Below are positions 21,701-30,666 of a DNA stretch of 51,024 nucleotides, piece by piece. This stretch comes from Triparma columacea. Its lineage: Eukaryota > Sar > Bolidophyceae > Parmales > Triparmaceae. Position numbers and translations under genes: made by a program. The stretch lies in assembly GCA_030267965.1 (NCBI GenBank), contig BRYA01000637.1, positions 1-51,024 of the forward strand, written 5' to 3'. How positions within the stretch are numbered: position 1 is the first letter of the stretch; the number at the start of each line of letters is the position of its first letter. Below the pieces are notes generated by a model that saw only the letters and a program-made list of their open reading frames with translations, had not been told where the DNA came from and did not search any database.

Positions 21701-23888
21701 GCAATGTCGCGGCCACACATGGTTAGATTATTTTTATCTATCTTGAGGGACTCTAACGTCTTGCTCTCGGCTAGGCCCTCGGCAAGGATCATCATGTTCC
21801 TGTCCCCAATGTTGCAGTTGCTCAACCTAAGCTCAACGAGCTGAATGGGCTCGGGCTGCAGGAAAAGGTCGGTGAGGGAGATAATGGCCGAGCGCTGCGG
21901 CCGGTTGGAGGAGATGTCTAGGATTTTGATGAGAGGGTGCCTGCTTATGGCCCTCATGAGTATCGTCATTCCCCTGTTCATTATGGAGTTGTGGCTGACC
22001 TCCAGGGAGTTCACCTTGAGGGGGCAGTGGCGCAGGAATTCCCCAAACGCGACCGTGGCGTGGTCCCCGATGCCGTAGCGGGACAGCTTCATGTCCACGA
22101 GGCCGGAGGCATTTTGTCTGATGTGGTCGAAAATTGGTAGCGGGGCCGTCATCTGCGCGCGCGGGGGGGGGGGGGGGGTGGGAGGGGGGTTAGTGATGGA
22201 GTTGCCGAGCACCAATACTTGCCCTTTGTTCATTTCTTCATTCTCACCTCCTGCTCGCACTTCCTCAGGTACACAGTCCTCGCCGATCCTGGCCTCCCAC
22301 TGACCCCCGGGCTGTGGAGCTGTTCGAATATGCTGTAGAGGTGGTAGCTGTGGTAGTGCTCCGCCTGATCCTCTGTGGTTCCCTCGTTCTCAGACTCGTC
22401 AGAGGACGATTCAGTCCCTGAGTCGGACTGGGGGATCTTCTTCAAGAGATCCACCGCCTTCCCCGCCTCGATGTGGCGCGCCATTTCCTGCAGGGCTTCT
22501 CTGTCCCTCAGCCCCAAGCCGATCCGCTGAGATAGCCTTCGAGACTTCATGAACTTGGAACTTTCGAAGGCGCTCCCGCGCCTCCCCGCGCGGCCGCGCA
22601 TGGAGCTCGGGATGCCGTTCCTATGGTACGAGGACAGTTTGCGCCTCATGGAGAGGGCGTGGGAAGCTCTGAACTGTCCTTTCCCGTGCTTCATGCCACT
22701 GGTCCTCCTCAAGTCCTCCAAAATTTTCTCAGGGGTCAAGTTCTGAAATTCTTGGTCCTCCGAATCTTCGACGCCCGTGATCTGGGAGCGGAACGCCGAG
22801 TTTAAAAAATCGTCCTCATCATTCTTTGCTGATTTGAAATCGTCTGCCTCTTCCTCTGAATCTGTAGAGGTCGAGGAGCTTCCCGAGGAGGAATCGGAGT
22901 CATCCTCGACTTGATTGTGTGGCATTTCCGCGCGCGCTCGGATGCAGTTTTCAAGTTGTACGATATATTCTAGTCTCGCTGCCTTTACGTCAATCACCCT
23001 CCTCGGCTTTGAGTCCAATTCGTCCTGCATCATCTGGGTGGGGGGGGAGGGCGGTGCGTGATTGAGCGCCAGGGGTGTGTTAATGTTGTGCGTTGTCTTA
23101 CATCGTTGCATCGTTGCATCGTTGCCCCCCCCCCCCCANNNNNNNNNNNNNNNNNNNNNNNNNNNNNNAGATTGCGCTTCAAGGTCTCCTCTGTTTCCTC
23201 GTTGCATTCCTCGTCCTAGTTACCCCTCCCCCCCTCCCCCCCCCGTTCCCCCCTTGTCCCAAAAAAAAGAGGTGTGTAAGGCTCCTCACCTGCTAGTCCT
23301 CAAGCTCTTCCTGACCGAGTTCATTATGCTCCCCGTCCTCCCTCCCGACTTCCTGGAGCTGTCCTTAGGCTTCTTGATCATGACGTTGTCCTCGAGGGTA
23401 GTCACGTCGTTGACGAGGTCACGCTTGTCCATGCTCCAGCTCCACAAGGACTTTCGAGGGAAGGGCTTGTACCTGCTTGTTTTTTTCTGAGGGGTTTGGG
23501 GGGGCGGTGGGGGGAAGGGAGAGGGGGGAGAGAGGGGGGGGGGGGCGGTGAGCAGAGGTAGGGTGAGATTGGGGAAGATTGGGGGAGAAGGCCAGGGCGG
23601 TTTCAGGCTCAGGTCCTCTCCATTTCCCTCACTGACCTTCTTCTTCTTTTCCGCTGACTCCGGGGGTTCCTCTTTCTCGTTCTGGTTGGCTGACTTGTCC
23701 CTCTTTGGCGTTTTCGTCGACCAGTCCCTCAAGGGAACAGAGGTTTGGGCCCGATTCTGGGATGCCCTCTTTCTTAGCTTGTCCCCAGTGTGGTCGGCCA
23801 TGACCTGGAGGAATTTCATTTTGCGCGGCGTGGACGCCGGGGGTTGCTGGAGAGGAGGCCTGAGCGGCTCATTCTCCTCTGTAGGCAT
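18777..23888 (-). CDS. Large LRR + EF-hand protein with three copies of an unknown domain
   Basis: Exons: 23888-23637, 23486-23290, 23033-22248, 22152-21657 and 21547-18777. From 23033 the frame is continuous for about 1,350 aa. Its N-terminal part is acidic and Ser-rich. Leucine-rich repeats of the ribonuclease-inhibitor type follow (LKILDISSN, LVELRLSNCNIGD, LTALNLSYNHFG, LKELFMDGNPVG). Three copies of a domain then appear, each starting GxYxL(D/N)L and ending PxxGxxELxFVS-like (starts NGFYKLDL, TGHYRLNL, DGRYTLDL). A pair of EF-hands (DDDGGGTIDVEE, DDDGSGGIDFDE) with intact calcium ligands lies between the second and third copies. The C-terminus is Arg/Ser-rich and disordered. The first two exons end in phase 2 and do not join the 23033 exon in frame. 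Either an exon lies in or near the 30-N gap, or they form a separate 150-aa protein stopping at 23286. Confidence 0.75.
23139..23168. other. Assembly gap (30 N)
   Basis: Thirty Ns follow a poly-C run in an intron-like part of the LRR/EF-hand gene. The exons flanking this region differ in phase, so coding sequence may be missing here. Confidence 0.99.
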
Positions 23889-23979
23889 ATATATCCAAGT
23901 GGGCTTTCCAGTTGTGGGAAGGAGGCATTTTTTGTGCTTTTTTTTTTCTCTCTCTCCTCCTCTCTTAGCATCTCACTAA

Positions 23980-24585
23980 ATGAGCACGCTGGTGATCAAG
24001 ACCGGTCTCGGCGATCTCCGTTTCACGCTCCTCCCCTCCATGGCTCCTGAGACAGTTGCTCACATTGTCAAGCTCGTCGAAGCTAAGCTCTTCGATGGAG
24101 TTGCCAAGTGGTACAGGTGCGGGCCTCGGGGGGGGGGGGGTTGGGTGGGTGGAGGAGTACATAAGTTAGACAGAGATTGACCTTAAATAACCCAACGGTT
24201 GCTGCCCCCCTTCCTTACACTCCTCCTCCCTCCTCCTCCCTTCCTCTCCTCGACCAGGTCGGACTTTGTTATCCAGACCGGTCTCTACGGTACGTCCGTA
24301 ACAAGTCCTTACCCCCCCCTATCAGTGAACGAGTCCTCCCTCTCGATTTCCAACCTCCCCTACACCGTCTCCGTTGCCCACCACGATGTTCCTGACTGCG
24401 GCGACAGTGAGTTCTTCGTGAACTTGGAATCGAACGTGCACTTGGATGAGGCTTACGGGGGGTACGCGGTATTCGCGAGGGCTGAGGAAGGGGATAATGT
24501 TACGAGGGGTTTGTGCGGGGAGATCGCTAGGAGGGTTAAGGGGGGAGAGCTGGTGCAGATTATAGAAATGACGGTTGAGGGATAA
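23980..24585 (+). CDS. Divergent cyclophilin-type peptidyl-prolyl isomerase
   Basis: Exons 23980-24116 and 24258-24585 join in phase 2 and give 154 aa. The fold signature is clear: a strand-forming N-terminus (STLVIKTGLGDLRFTLLP), PETVAHIVKLVEAKLFDG, then WYRSDFVIQTGL in place of the usual FHR...FMIQGGD. Later FFVNLESNVHLDEAYGGYAVF matches the conserved F-x-N-x-HLD segment. The Arg matching the catalytic Arg is retained, but the Phe before it and the GG following are changed, so isomerase activity is uncertain. No targeting peptide is seen. It shares a 91-nt divergent promoter with the LRR/EF-hand gene. Confidence 0.85.
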
Positions 24586-24688
24586 TGGCGCCCCGTTTAG
24601 GATTTGTAAAACGCACTTTCTTTTACACCGACGACCTTATTCCAAAGCATTTCTCTATCCCGCCCCCCTCCCCCAAAAAAGCCTGCGC

Positions 24689-25467
24689 TCATAATTTTTT
24701 CCTACATGAATAAAGGAAGTGGTGGTCGCTGTTCCCTTGTACTTCCTTCGAGTTTTCCACCATAGGTTTCTGCATCTTCTTATACTCCACCGCCCACCCC
24801 AGTCCCTTCGGTGTTAGGTACCCCATCCTTGTCGGTGGTAGTCCGTACGATACCACAAGGTACGTACCTCCCGGCTTTAACACCCTGTGCATCTCAGAGG
24901 TTAACGACGTTATGGAGGTGAGGTTAGTAGCCGAGCAAAGCTGGCTGTCGAACATTGCCTTGTCGATGACTAGGTCGAAGCACGCGTCCGGCAGGTGCTC
25001 AAGGTTGCAAGCGTCCATTACAGTGAACTCCATCTCCTCCCTGTCCTGGTACTTGTCGTTCATCTGGTTAACGACGACGGAGGAGGTGTCGATGTTTGTC
25101 ACGTTCACGTAACCGAGATCGTAAAGATCGGCACCCATGGTTGAGGTACCGCAACCGGGGATGAGGATCTCAAAGTCGGTGGAGGAGGACAGGTAAGGTT
25201 GGAGGTGGGGGAGCAGCCTGGGGTAGGGGTGGGAGGGGGAGGGGGAGGAGGGGTGGAGGTTAGGGGGAGGAGGGCATTTATTTTACCCCGGAGTTGTGCT
25301 AGTGTATTAAAAAAGGCTTGGCACTGGGGATAACTGCCCGGGGGGGGGAGGAGGGGGGCTCACATTTTGAAGGGCATGTACCAGTCGAAAGGAGAGCCGT
25401 CGCTTGCGGCGTACCGCTCGTCCCAGTAACCGGGGTTGCCGTAGTCCGGCTGGCTCGTCGTGGCCAT
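24689..25467 (-). CDS. METTL13/EEF1AKMT-like SAM-dependent methyltransferase
   Basis: Exons 25467-25364 and 25217-24689 join in phase 2 and encode about 210 aa. The N-terminal motif PGYWDERYAASDGSPFDWY is typical of this class 7-beta-strand family. The second exon carries the SAM-binding glycine motif EILIPGCGTSTMGADLYD, then the acidic loop (NIDTSSVVV), VMDACNLEHLP and the motif FDLVIDKAMFDSQL. Post-motif MHRVLKPGGTYLVVSYG completes the fold. Relatives methylate lysines or the N-terminus of translation elongation factor eEF1A; the substrate here is inferred only from family. The ATG at 25467 immediately precedes the YWDxRY motif. No targeting signal is visible. It converges on the cyclophilin gene. 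Confidence 0.88.
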
Positions 25468-25560
25468 CAAAAATGGGCAAGGGGGGAGGGAGGGGCTATT
25501 TTGAGAGTGCTGTGGGCTGGGGCTGTGGGCTAAAAAGGGAGTCAACAGTTTGGTCACTTG

Positions 25561-27128
25561 GACTCCAATATTAGCACCTACACGACCCTTCTGCCTAAGT
25601 GGAGCAGCTTGAAAGCTTTGTTGATAAGTTTCACATCGTAATTTGCCGCTATAAACTTACACTTGGGGTAGGTTCGCTAAAAAAATGGAGTCAGAATCAG
25701 AGGTACAGTCGTCACACAATTCATCAGAGACCACAAATGTGACAGTATCTAGTTGGGACGATTTGACAGAAGGTCAGCAGTTGTGCTTGAACTGGGCTGG
25801 TGAGCAAGATTGGGATCTTATCAAGGGGTATGCCAAGGAACATGGTCCTGAGGTTTTGTTAGGCGCTTTTTATCCAATGCTTGGTGTTAAAGGGGAATTG
25901 AAGATAGCTTCAGTCCTCACAGCGGCCTCGCATCACCAAAACGTTGAGATGGTCAAGCTTACCTTAGACGCCGGCTTCGACAAAAAGGAAGCCATGTATA
26001 TGGCCGCACATTTATCAATTAAGACTAGTGACAATTCAACAATTTTGAGATTGCTCTTAGAACATGGACTTGACCCTAATATGGACCCACGAGTCGAAGG
26101 GGTGGTGGAAGGCAGGCCCTCCAACCTTTTGATGTCTACTATTGAAAGGGGACACATTGATCAGGCCATAGCACTTCTCGATCATGGAGCAAATGTGAAC
26201 AAGACAGTGGTTTCCCCTGAAGGACACAATGTTTCACCACTTGCTTTAACTGTGGCTTATGGAGCCAAAGCACACGACATATGGAGGCTGTTTCTCACGC
26301 GCGGTGCCATTCCAACCACCGACGACGTGGACATTGTGTTTAAGTTGTGCCTCAGAGCGTGCAAAGGAGAACACCCTAACATTAGTAGAGATGTCGCAAT
26401 AAAGATGTTCGCAACGTTTCTTCATCTCGGAAAGCCCGATTCCGACGTAGTTCAAGAGAAATTCAATTTAGCCCCTCCTTCCTATCGCGATCCTACAATC
26501 ACCAACATCACGAAACATTACCTTCAAGGCCGTCCCTTCTGCTGCTTCATTTGCGAGGCTCTAACTGCCAAGGAGCGTGACAAGCTCCTAATGTGTCCCT
26601 GCCGCACTGTCGCCTACTGCTCGAGGGAGTGCCAGCTCAAGCACTGGAGGGAACACAAGGTGCAATGCACGGGACCGCTGAACGAGAAGGGGGAGAGTGA
26701 GGCGATGGTCAAGAAAAGATCCAAGACAGGGAAGGGAGTGGCGGCGGTAGGAGCGGATGTGGGAGTAGCGGAAGGAGCAGCTGCGACGGGGAAGAATGGC
26801 AAGAAGGGGAAGAAGGGTAAGAATAGTAGGGGTAAGAAGAAGTGAACGAAACAATACAGTAATGCGGCGGCTATAAGCATTTTTTCAGAATCGATGTACA
26901 TCAAATTTCTTATTTTTATTGCGATTAACGTGAGAATGAACGATTTCATATTTCTCCAACTAATTTTGTCTCCATTCCTGCTTCCTGCTTCCTTTCTCAG
27001 AGGTGGACTCCAATATTAGCACCTACACGACATTTCTGCCTAATTCAAGTAGCTTCAAGGCTTTGTTGATCACTATCACGTCGTAATTTGCCGCTATAAA
27101 CTCAAATTTGGGGCAGGTTCGCTCAAAA
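25561..27128. repeat. Tandem gene duplication including the 5' flank
   Basis: The sequence upstream of the first MYND gene (about 25561-25684) recurs upstream of the second (about 27005-27128). Shared landmarks include GACTCCAATATTAGCACC, CTACACGAC and TTGCCGCTATAAACT. Duplication therefore copied promoter plus coding region, and the two genes are likely to share expression signals. Confidence 0.9.
25685..26845 (+). CDS. Ankyrin-repeat protein with C-terminal MYND zinc finger (copy 1)
   Basis: Intronless gene encoding 386 aa. Ankyrin-like repeats occupy about residues 75-215 (VEMVKLTLDAGFDKKEAMYM, ILRLLLEHGLDPN, DQAIALLDHGANVNKT). A MYND zinc finger follows near 285-325 (CFICEALT...CPCRTVAYCSRECQLKHW...HKVQC), with all Cys/His ligands visible. 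The tail is Lys/Gly-rich. MYND fingers bind proline-rich partners in transcription or signalling proteins; the partner is unknown here. A close tandem copy lies 283 nt downstream, including its 5' flank. The lack of introns is unlike most neighbours and fits a recent retro- or segmental origin (inference). Confidence 0.92.
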   Translation: MESESEVQSSHNSSETTNVTVSSWDDLTEGQQLCLNWAGEQDWDLIKGYAKEHGPEVLLGAFYPMLGVKGELKIASVLTAASHHQNVEMVKLTLDAGFDKKEAMYMAAHLSIKTSDNSTILRLLLEHGLDPNMDPRVEGVVEGRPSNLLMSTIERGHIDQAIALLDHGANVNKTVVSPEGHNVSPLALTVAYGAKAHDIWRLFLTRGAIPTTDDVDIVFKLCLRACKGEHPNISRDVAIKMFATFLHLGKPDSDVVQEKFNLAPPSYRDPTITNITKHYLQGRPFCCFICEALTAKERDKLLMCPCRTVAYCSRECQLKHWREHKVQCTGPLNEKGESEAMVKKRSKTGKGVAAVGADVGVAEGAAATGKNGKKGKKGKNSRGKKK

Positions 27129-28247
27129 ATGGAATCACAATCAGAGGTACAATCGTCACACAATTCATCAGAGACCACAAATGTGGCAGTATATAGTTGG
27201 GACGATTTAACATACGGTCAGGAGATGTGCTTGAAATGGGCTTGTGAGCAAGACTGGGATCGCATCAAGGGGTATGCCAAGGAACATGGTCCTGAGGTTT
27301 TGTTAGGCGTTTATATAGATGTATATATAGGAGGAAGAACCCTAACAGACATAGATAGCAAATCGCTATTTTCAGTCCTCTCAATCGCCTCTCTTCGCGA
27401 TAATATTGAGATGGTCAAGCTTACCTTAGAGGCCGGCTTCGACAACAAGGAAGGCATGTACATGGCCGCAGATATATCAATGAGGAATAGTGACAATTCA
27501 ACTATCTTGAGATTGCTCTTAGAACATGGACTTGACCCTAATATCGACCCACGACTCGAAGGGTTTGTGAAAGGCTTTTACAATCTGTTGATGCTTGCTG
27601 CTGAATGGGGACGCATTGATCAGGCCATAGCACTTCTCGATCATGGAGCAAATGTGAACAAGACAGTGGTTGGCTATGGTGGACATGTTGTTTCACCACT
27701 TGCATTTACTGTGACTTATGGAGCCAAAGCACACGACATAGTCAGGCTGTTTCTCACGCGCGGTGCCATTCCAACCACCAACGACGTGCATTATGTGTTT
27801 GGTCATTGCCTCCGAGCGTGCAAAGGAGAAAAACCTAGAACCTTAGGACCTAGGACTTGTAGAGATGTCGCCATAAAGATGTTCGTAACATTTCTCCATC
27901 TCGGAAAGCCCGATTCCGACGTAGTTCAAGAGAAATTCAATTCATGCCATCCTTCCATTCACGATCCTACAATCACCAACATCACGAAACATTACCTTCA
28001 AGGCCATCCCTTCTGTTGCTTTGTTTGTGAGGCTCTAACTGCCAAGGAGCGCGACAACAAGCTCCTAATGTGTAAATGCCGCACTGTCGCCTACTGCTCT
28101 CGTGAGTGCCAGCTCAAGCACTGGAGGGAACACAAGGTGCAATGCACGGGACCGCTTAACGAGAAGGGGGAGAGTGAGGCGATGGTCAAGGGGAGGCATA
28201 AGACAGGGAAGGGAGCGGCGAAGGGAAAGAAGGGCAAGAAGAAGTGA
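27129..28247 (+). CDS. Ankyrin-repeat protein with C-terminal MYND zinc finger (copy 2)
   Basis: Intronless tandem paralogue, 372 aa from the ATG at 27129, which aligns with the start of copy 1. Ankyrin-like repeats and the MYND finger (CFVCEALT...CKCRTVAYCSRECQLKHW...HKVQC) are intact. Compared with copy 1 it has a different loop near residues 70-85 (VYIGGRTLTDIDSKS), an insertion near residue 245 (RTLGPRTC) and a shorter Lys-rich tail. Differences cluster in the ankyrin part while the finger is nearly identical, which hints at divergence in the partner-binding surface. It converges on the FCP gene, 146 nt away. Confidence 0.92.
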   Translation: MESQSEVQSSHNSSETTNVAVYSWDDLTYGQEMCLKWACEQDWDRIKGYAKEHGPEVLLGVYIDVYIGGRTLTDIDSKSLFSVLSIASLRDNIEMVKLTLEAGFDNKEGMYMAADISMRNSDNSTILRLLLEHGLDPNIDPRLEGFVKGFYNLLMLAAEWGRIDQAIALLDHGANVNKTVVGYGGHVVSPLAFTVTYGAKAHDIVRLFLTRGAIPTTNDVHYVFGHCLRACKGEKPRTLGPRTCRDVAIKMFVTFLHLGKPDSDVVQEKFNSCHPSIHDPTITNITKHYLQGHPFCCFVCEALTAKERDNKLLMCKCRTVAYCSRECQLKHWREHKVQCTGPLNEKGESEAMVKGRHKTGKGAAKGKKGKKK

Positions 28248-28393
28248 ATGAAATAGTAATGTTGTGGAAGAAGAGTTTTTTGCATTGAAACCTGAGGCAG
28301 ACGTTATCCCCTTGTCCCATCTACCTGCTAACTCCAAACAGGTTCCCCCCCCCCCCCTACTGTTCTTCCGTGCTTGCTCCTTCAAATATGTTT

Positions 28394-30114
28394 TTAGAAG
28401 AATCCCTGTCCATCCCCAAAGGGGCTAAAGTGTCCCGCCGCCGCTTGTTCCGCGAACGTCTGTCCCGTAACGACCTGCGCCACGATGTTCCCCGTGATTC
28501 CCATCATGGCCGCCCTCCCGTTGTTGAGCTCGCTGTTCTGCTGGCGGACCTTGCGGTCGGGGTCGCGGTCCCAGTTGTTCCACTTGCCCAGACGGATACC
28601 GTAGTCGCCGTCGAGCTGTCTCGCCGGCCACCACGCGAGCTCAACCAGAGCGCAGACGACTAGGATCTGAGCGAGGCCGGCCTTGGGGACCTGGAAGAGG
28701 CCTCCGATTCCCTCGTTGATGTCTGAGAACTTGAGGTTGTTGGAGGGGGAGATGTAACCGTCGAAGGTCCACTTGTTGTTGTGGACGATCACGCCGGCGA
28801 AGGCCATCATGGCGATACGACCGTGCTTACGCTCGACGGCGCGGTAACGCTCGAACTGTATAAGTTGGGGGGGGGGGGGGGGGAGGGAGGGTTGGGGGGG
28901 GGTGGAGAGGGGGGATAGCGGATGTCGCGTGCGATTGTGTGTTAGGTGACTCTTTGACAGGAAGGTACAGTGAGTGTGAAGTAATGACAGCTTGTTGTTG
29001 TCATGTGTTTGTTCCTCAGTATGGTCGTTTGGCAGCCGTTTAAGACACTGGCGTTATATCATTGCGCGTGTCTCCGAAATGCACGTCGCATATCATATCA
29101 GACTTAAAGTTGTGGTATATTTACATCAGCGGAACAAACAACATTCAACATCTCAAACAACTTCGTGATACCTCTCCTTCTTTCCTTCCTTACCTGCATC
29201 GTTGAATGTGTGTGTGTGTGGGGGAGGAGAGGAGGGATAGCGGATGTCCAGTGCGATTGAAGATGTGTGTTAGGTGACTCTTTGACAGGAAGGTACAGAG
29301 TAAACCTACTACAGCTTGTTGTTGTCATGTGTTTGTTCCTCAGTATGGTCGTTTGGCAGCCATTTAAAGCTTACTGGCGTTATATCATTGCGCGTGTCTC
29401 CGAAATGCACGTCGCATATCATACAGTAGATGACAATTGTGGTATATTTACATCAGCGGAACAAACGACATACAGCATCTCAAAAACATATACACACACA
29501 CACATGTATATACATATACTTTTTGATGACTACCTCTCTAAACCTCCTTCCCCTCGTCGTCCTCCCGTTCTCCCTTCCCCCCCCCCCCTCTATAAACTTG
29601 TGCGCTCTTACCTTCTCAGGTGAGTCGATGTAACCAAGAGGGTCGAAGAAACCAAGAGGTTCCATAGCACCTACTGACATATCCTCGGCTTTCAAAACTA
29701 AGGATGACGGCTGATGGTGTTTGTTTCAAATATGGGTGGGTGGGGGAGGGTTGGAAATAACGTTTTTATTGGTTTTGAAGGGGGTAAAAGAGGGGTAAAA
29801 GATTGGCGGGTGCAGGGTGGGAGGGGTGAGGTGTGAGAAAATAGTTTTATGAGTGTGTGGTGTGGTATTAGTGTTTGTTTTTAAATATTTGTGTGACATT
29901 AGCGTCGGTGGGTGTTGTTTTAATGGCGTTATTGGCGTTATTGGTCATGGGGGAGGGGTTTATTAGGGAGAAGTTAGCCCGCATCAGTCGTATCTGTTCC
30001 TTCAATGAGTGTTTTGTGAGATTTTGGACGATTGAAGAGGCTTACCTTTGAGGATATGGTTGGCATGAATGCCTTTGCGGAGGCTAGAAGCGCTGAGATG
30101 AGTAATAGCTTCAT
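28394..30114 (-). CDS. Fucoxanthin chlorophyll a/c-binding light-harvesting protein
   Basis: Exons 30114-30046, 29710-29612 and 28855-28394 join in phase 0, giving about 209 aa. The protein binds chlorophyll and carotenoid in the thylakoid antenna. The presequence MKLLLISALLASAKAF is a signal peptide ending in an ASAF-like site before a short transit peptide. Mature motifs include KAEDMSVGAMEPLGFFDPLG, helix 1 ERYRAVERKHGRIAMMA and helix 3 ELNNGRAAMMGI, both with the chlorophyll-ligand Glu/Arg pairs. The middle helix lies in AGLAQILVVCALVELAWW. Intron 2 (28856-29611) holds a 245-nt direct duplication. A TATA-like TATTTTATATC occurs on the minus strand near 30320. Function is firm; the subfamily is not resolved. 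Confidence 0.95.
28914..29485. repeat. About 245-nt direct repeat inside an FCP intron
   Basis: Copy 1 (about 28914-29158) and copy 2 (about 29236-29485) are near-identical apart from small indels. Both start GATAGCGGATGTC and contain TTAGGTGACTCTTTGACAGG, GTATGGTCGTTTGGCAGCC and ATGCACGTCGCATATCAT. Both lie in the second FCP intron, about 77 nt apart. No ORF or transposon terminus was found. Confidence 0.9.
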
Positions 30115-30666
30115 AATTAGATGGAGGAATGTGGCTGAGGATTGTCTCTTTTTGTTGTTTTTCGGGCGCCCTTTCTGCCATTTTTTGCCCAAAACTACCA
30201 GGTGGGAATCTGGCGTATTTTGTGTGTAGTTGTGTAGTGGGTGCGTTTGTTTGTGTGTAAGGGTGTGTGTGTACGTGTGTGTGTTTCTTATAGTCCAATT
30301 TGATGGATAAAATGGAGATATAAAATAGGGGGAAGCCACGGCTCTGATCCTCCTTATCTTCTCTGAATGCCTTCAAATATGACTGTTTGGGATATGTATA
30401 GCTAGACGCAGCCATATATACACACCTACAAACGAATGGACCCAAAGTATCCACAAATGTGGCACAAATTAGGCAGAAAATAGTCTCCATCTCTCCCCCT
30501 CTTTCCCCGTGAATTGGCTGTGTATTGACATATTTCCTTCTATTCACCTCTATTCAAACAAATAATTACACATACACTCACACTAATATAACACACATAC
30601 ACACCACATACACACACCATACACACCATCGTATACACAGCTAAATAGACCCCCGAGACATTCATC
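30115..30666. promoter_or_regulatory. Divergent promoter region between FCP and CNOT2
   Basis: This 552-nt region lies between the FCP and CNOT2 start codons. It holds a GT-rich stretch (about 30225-30292), a TATA-like element for FCP near 30320 and a CA-rich stretch (about 30560-30650) next to CNOT2. No gene is seen. Confidence 0.55.
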
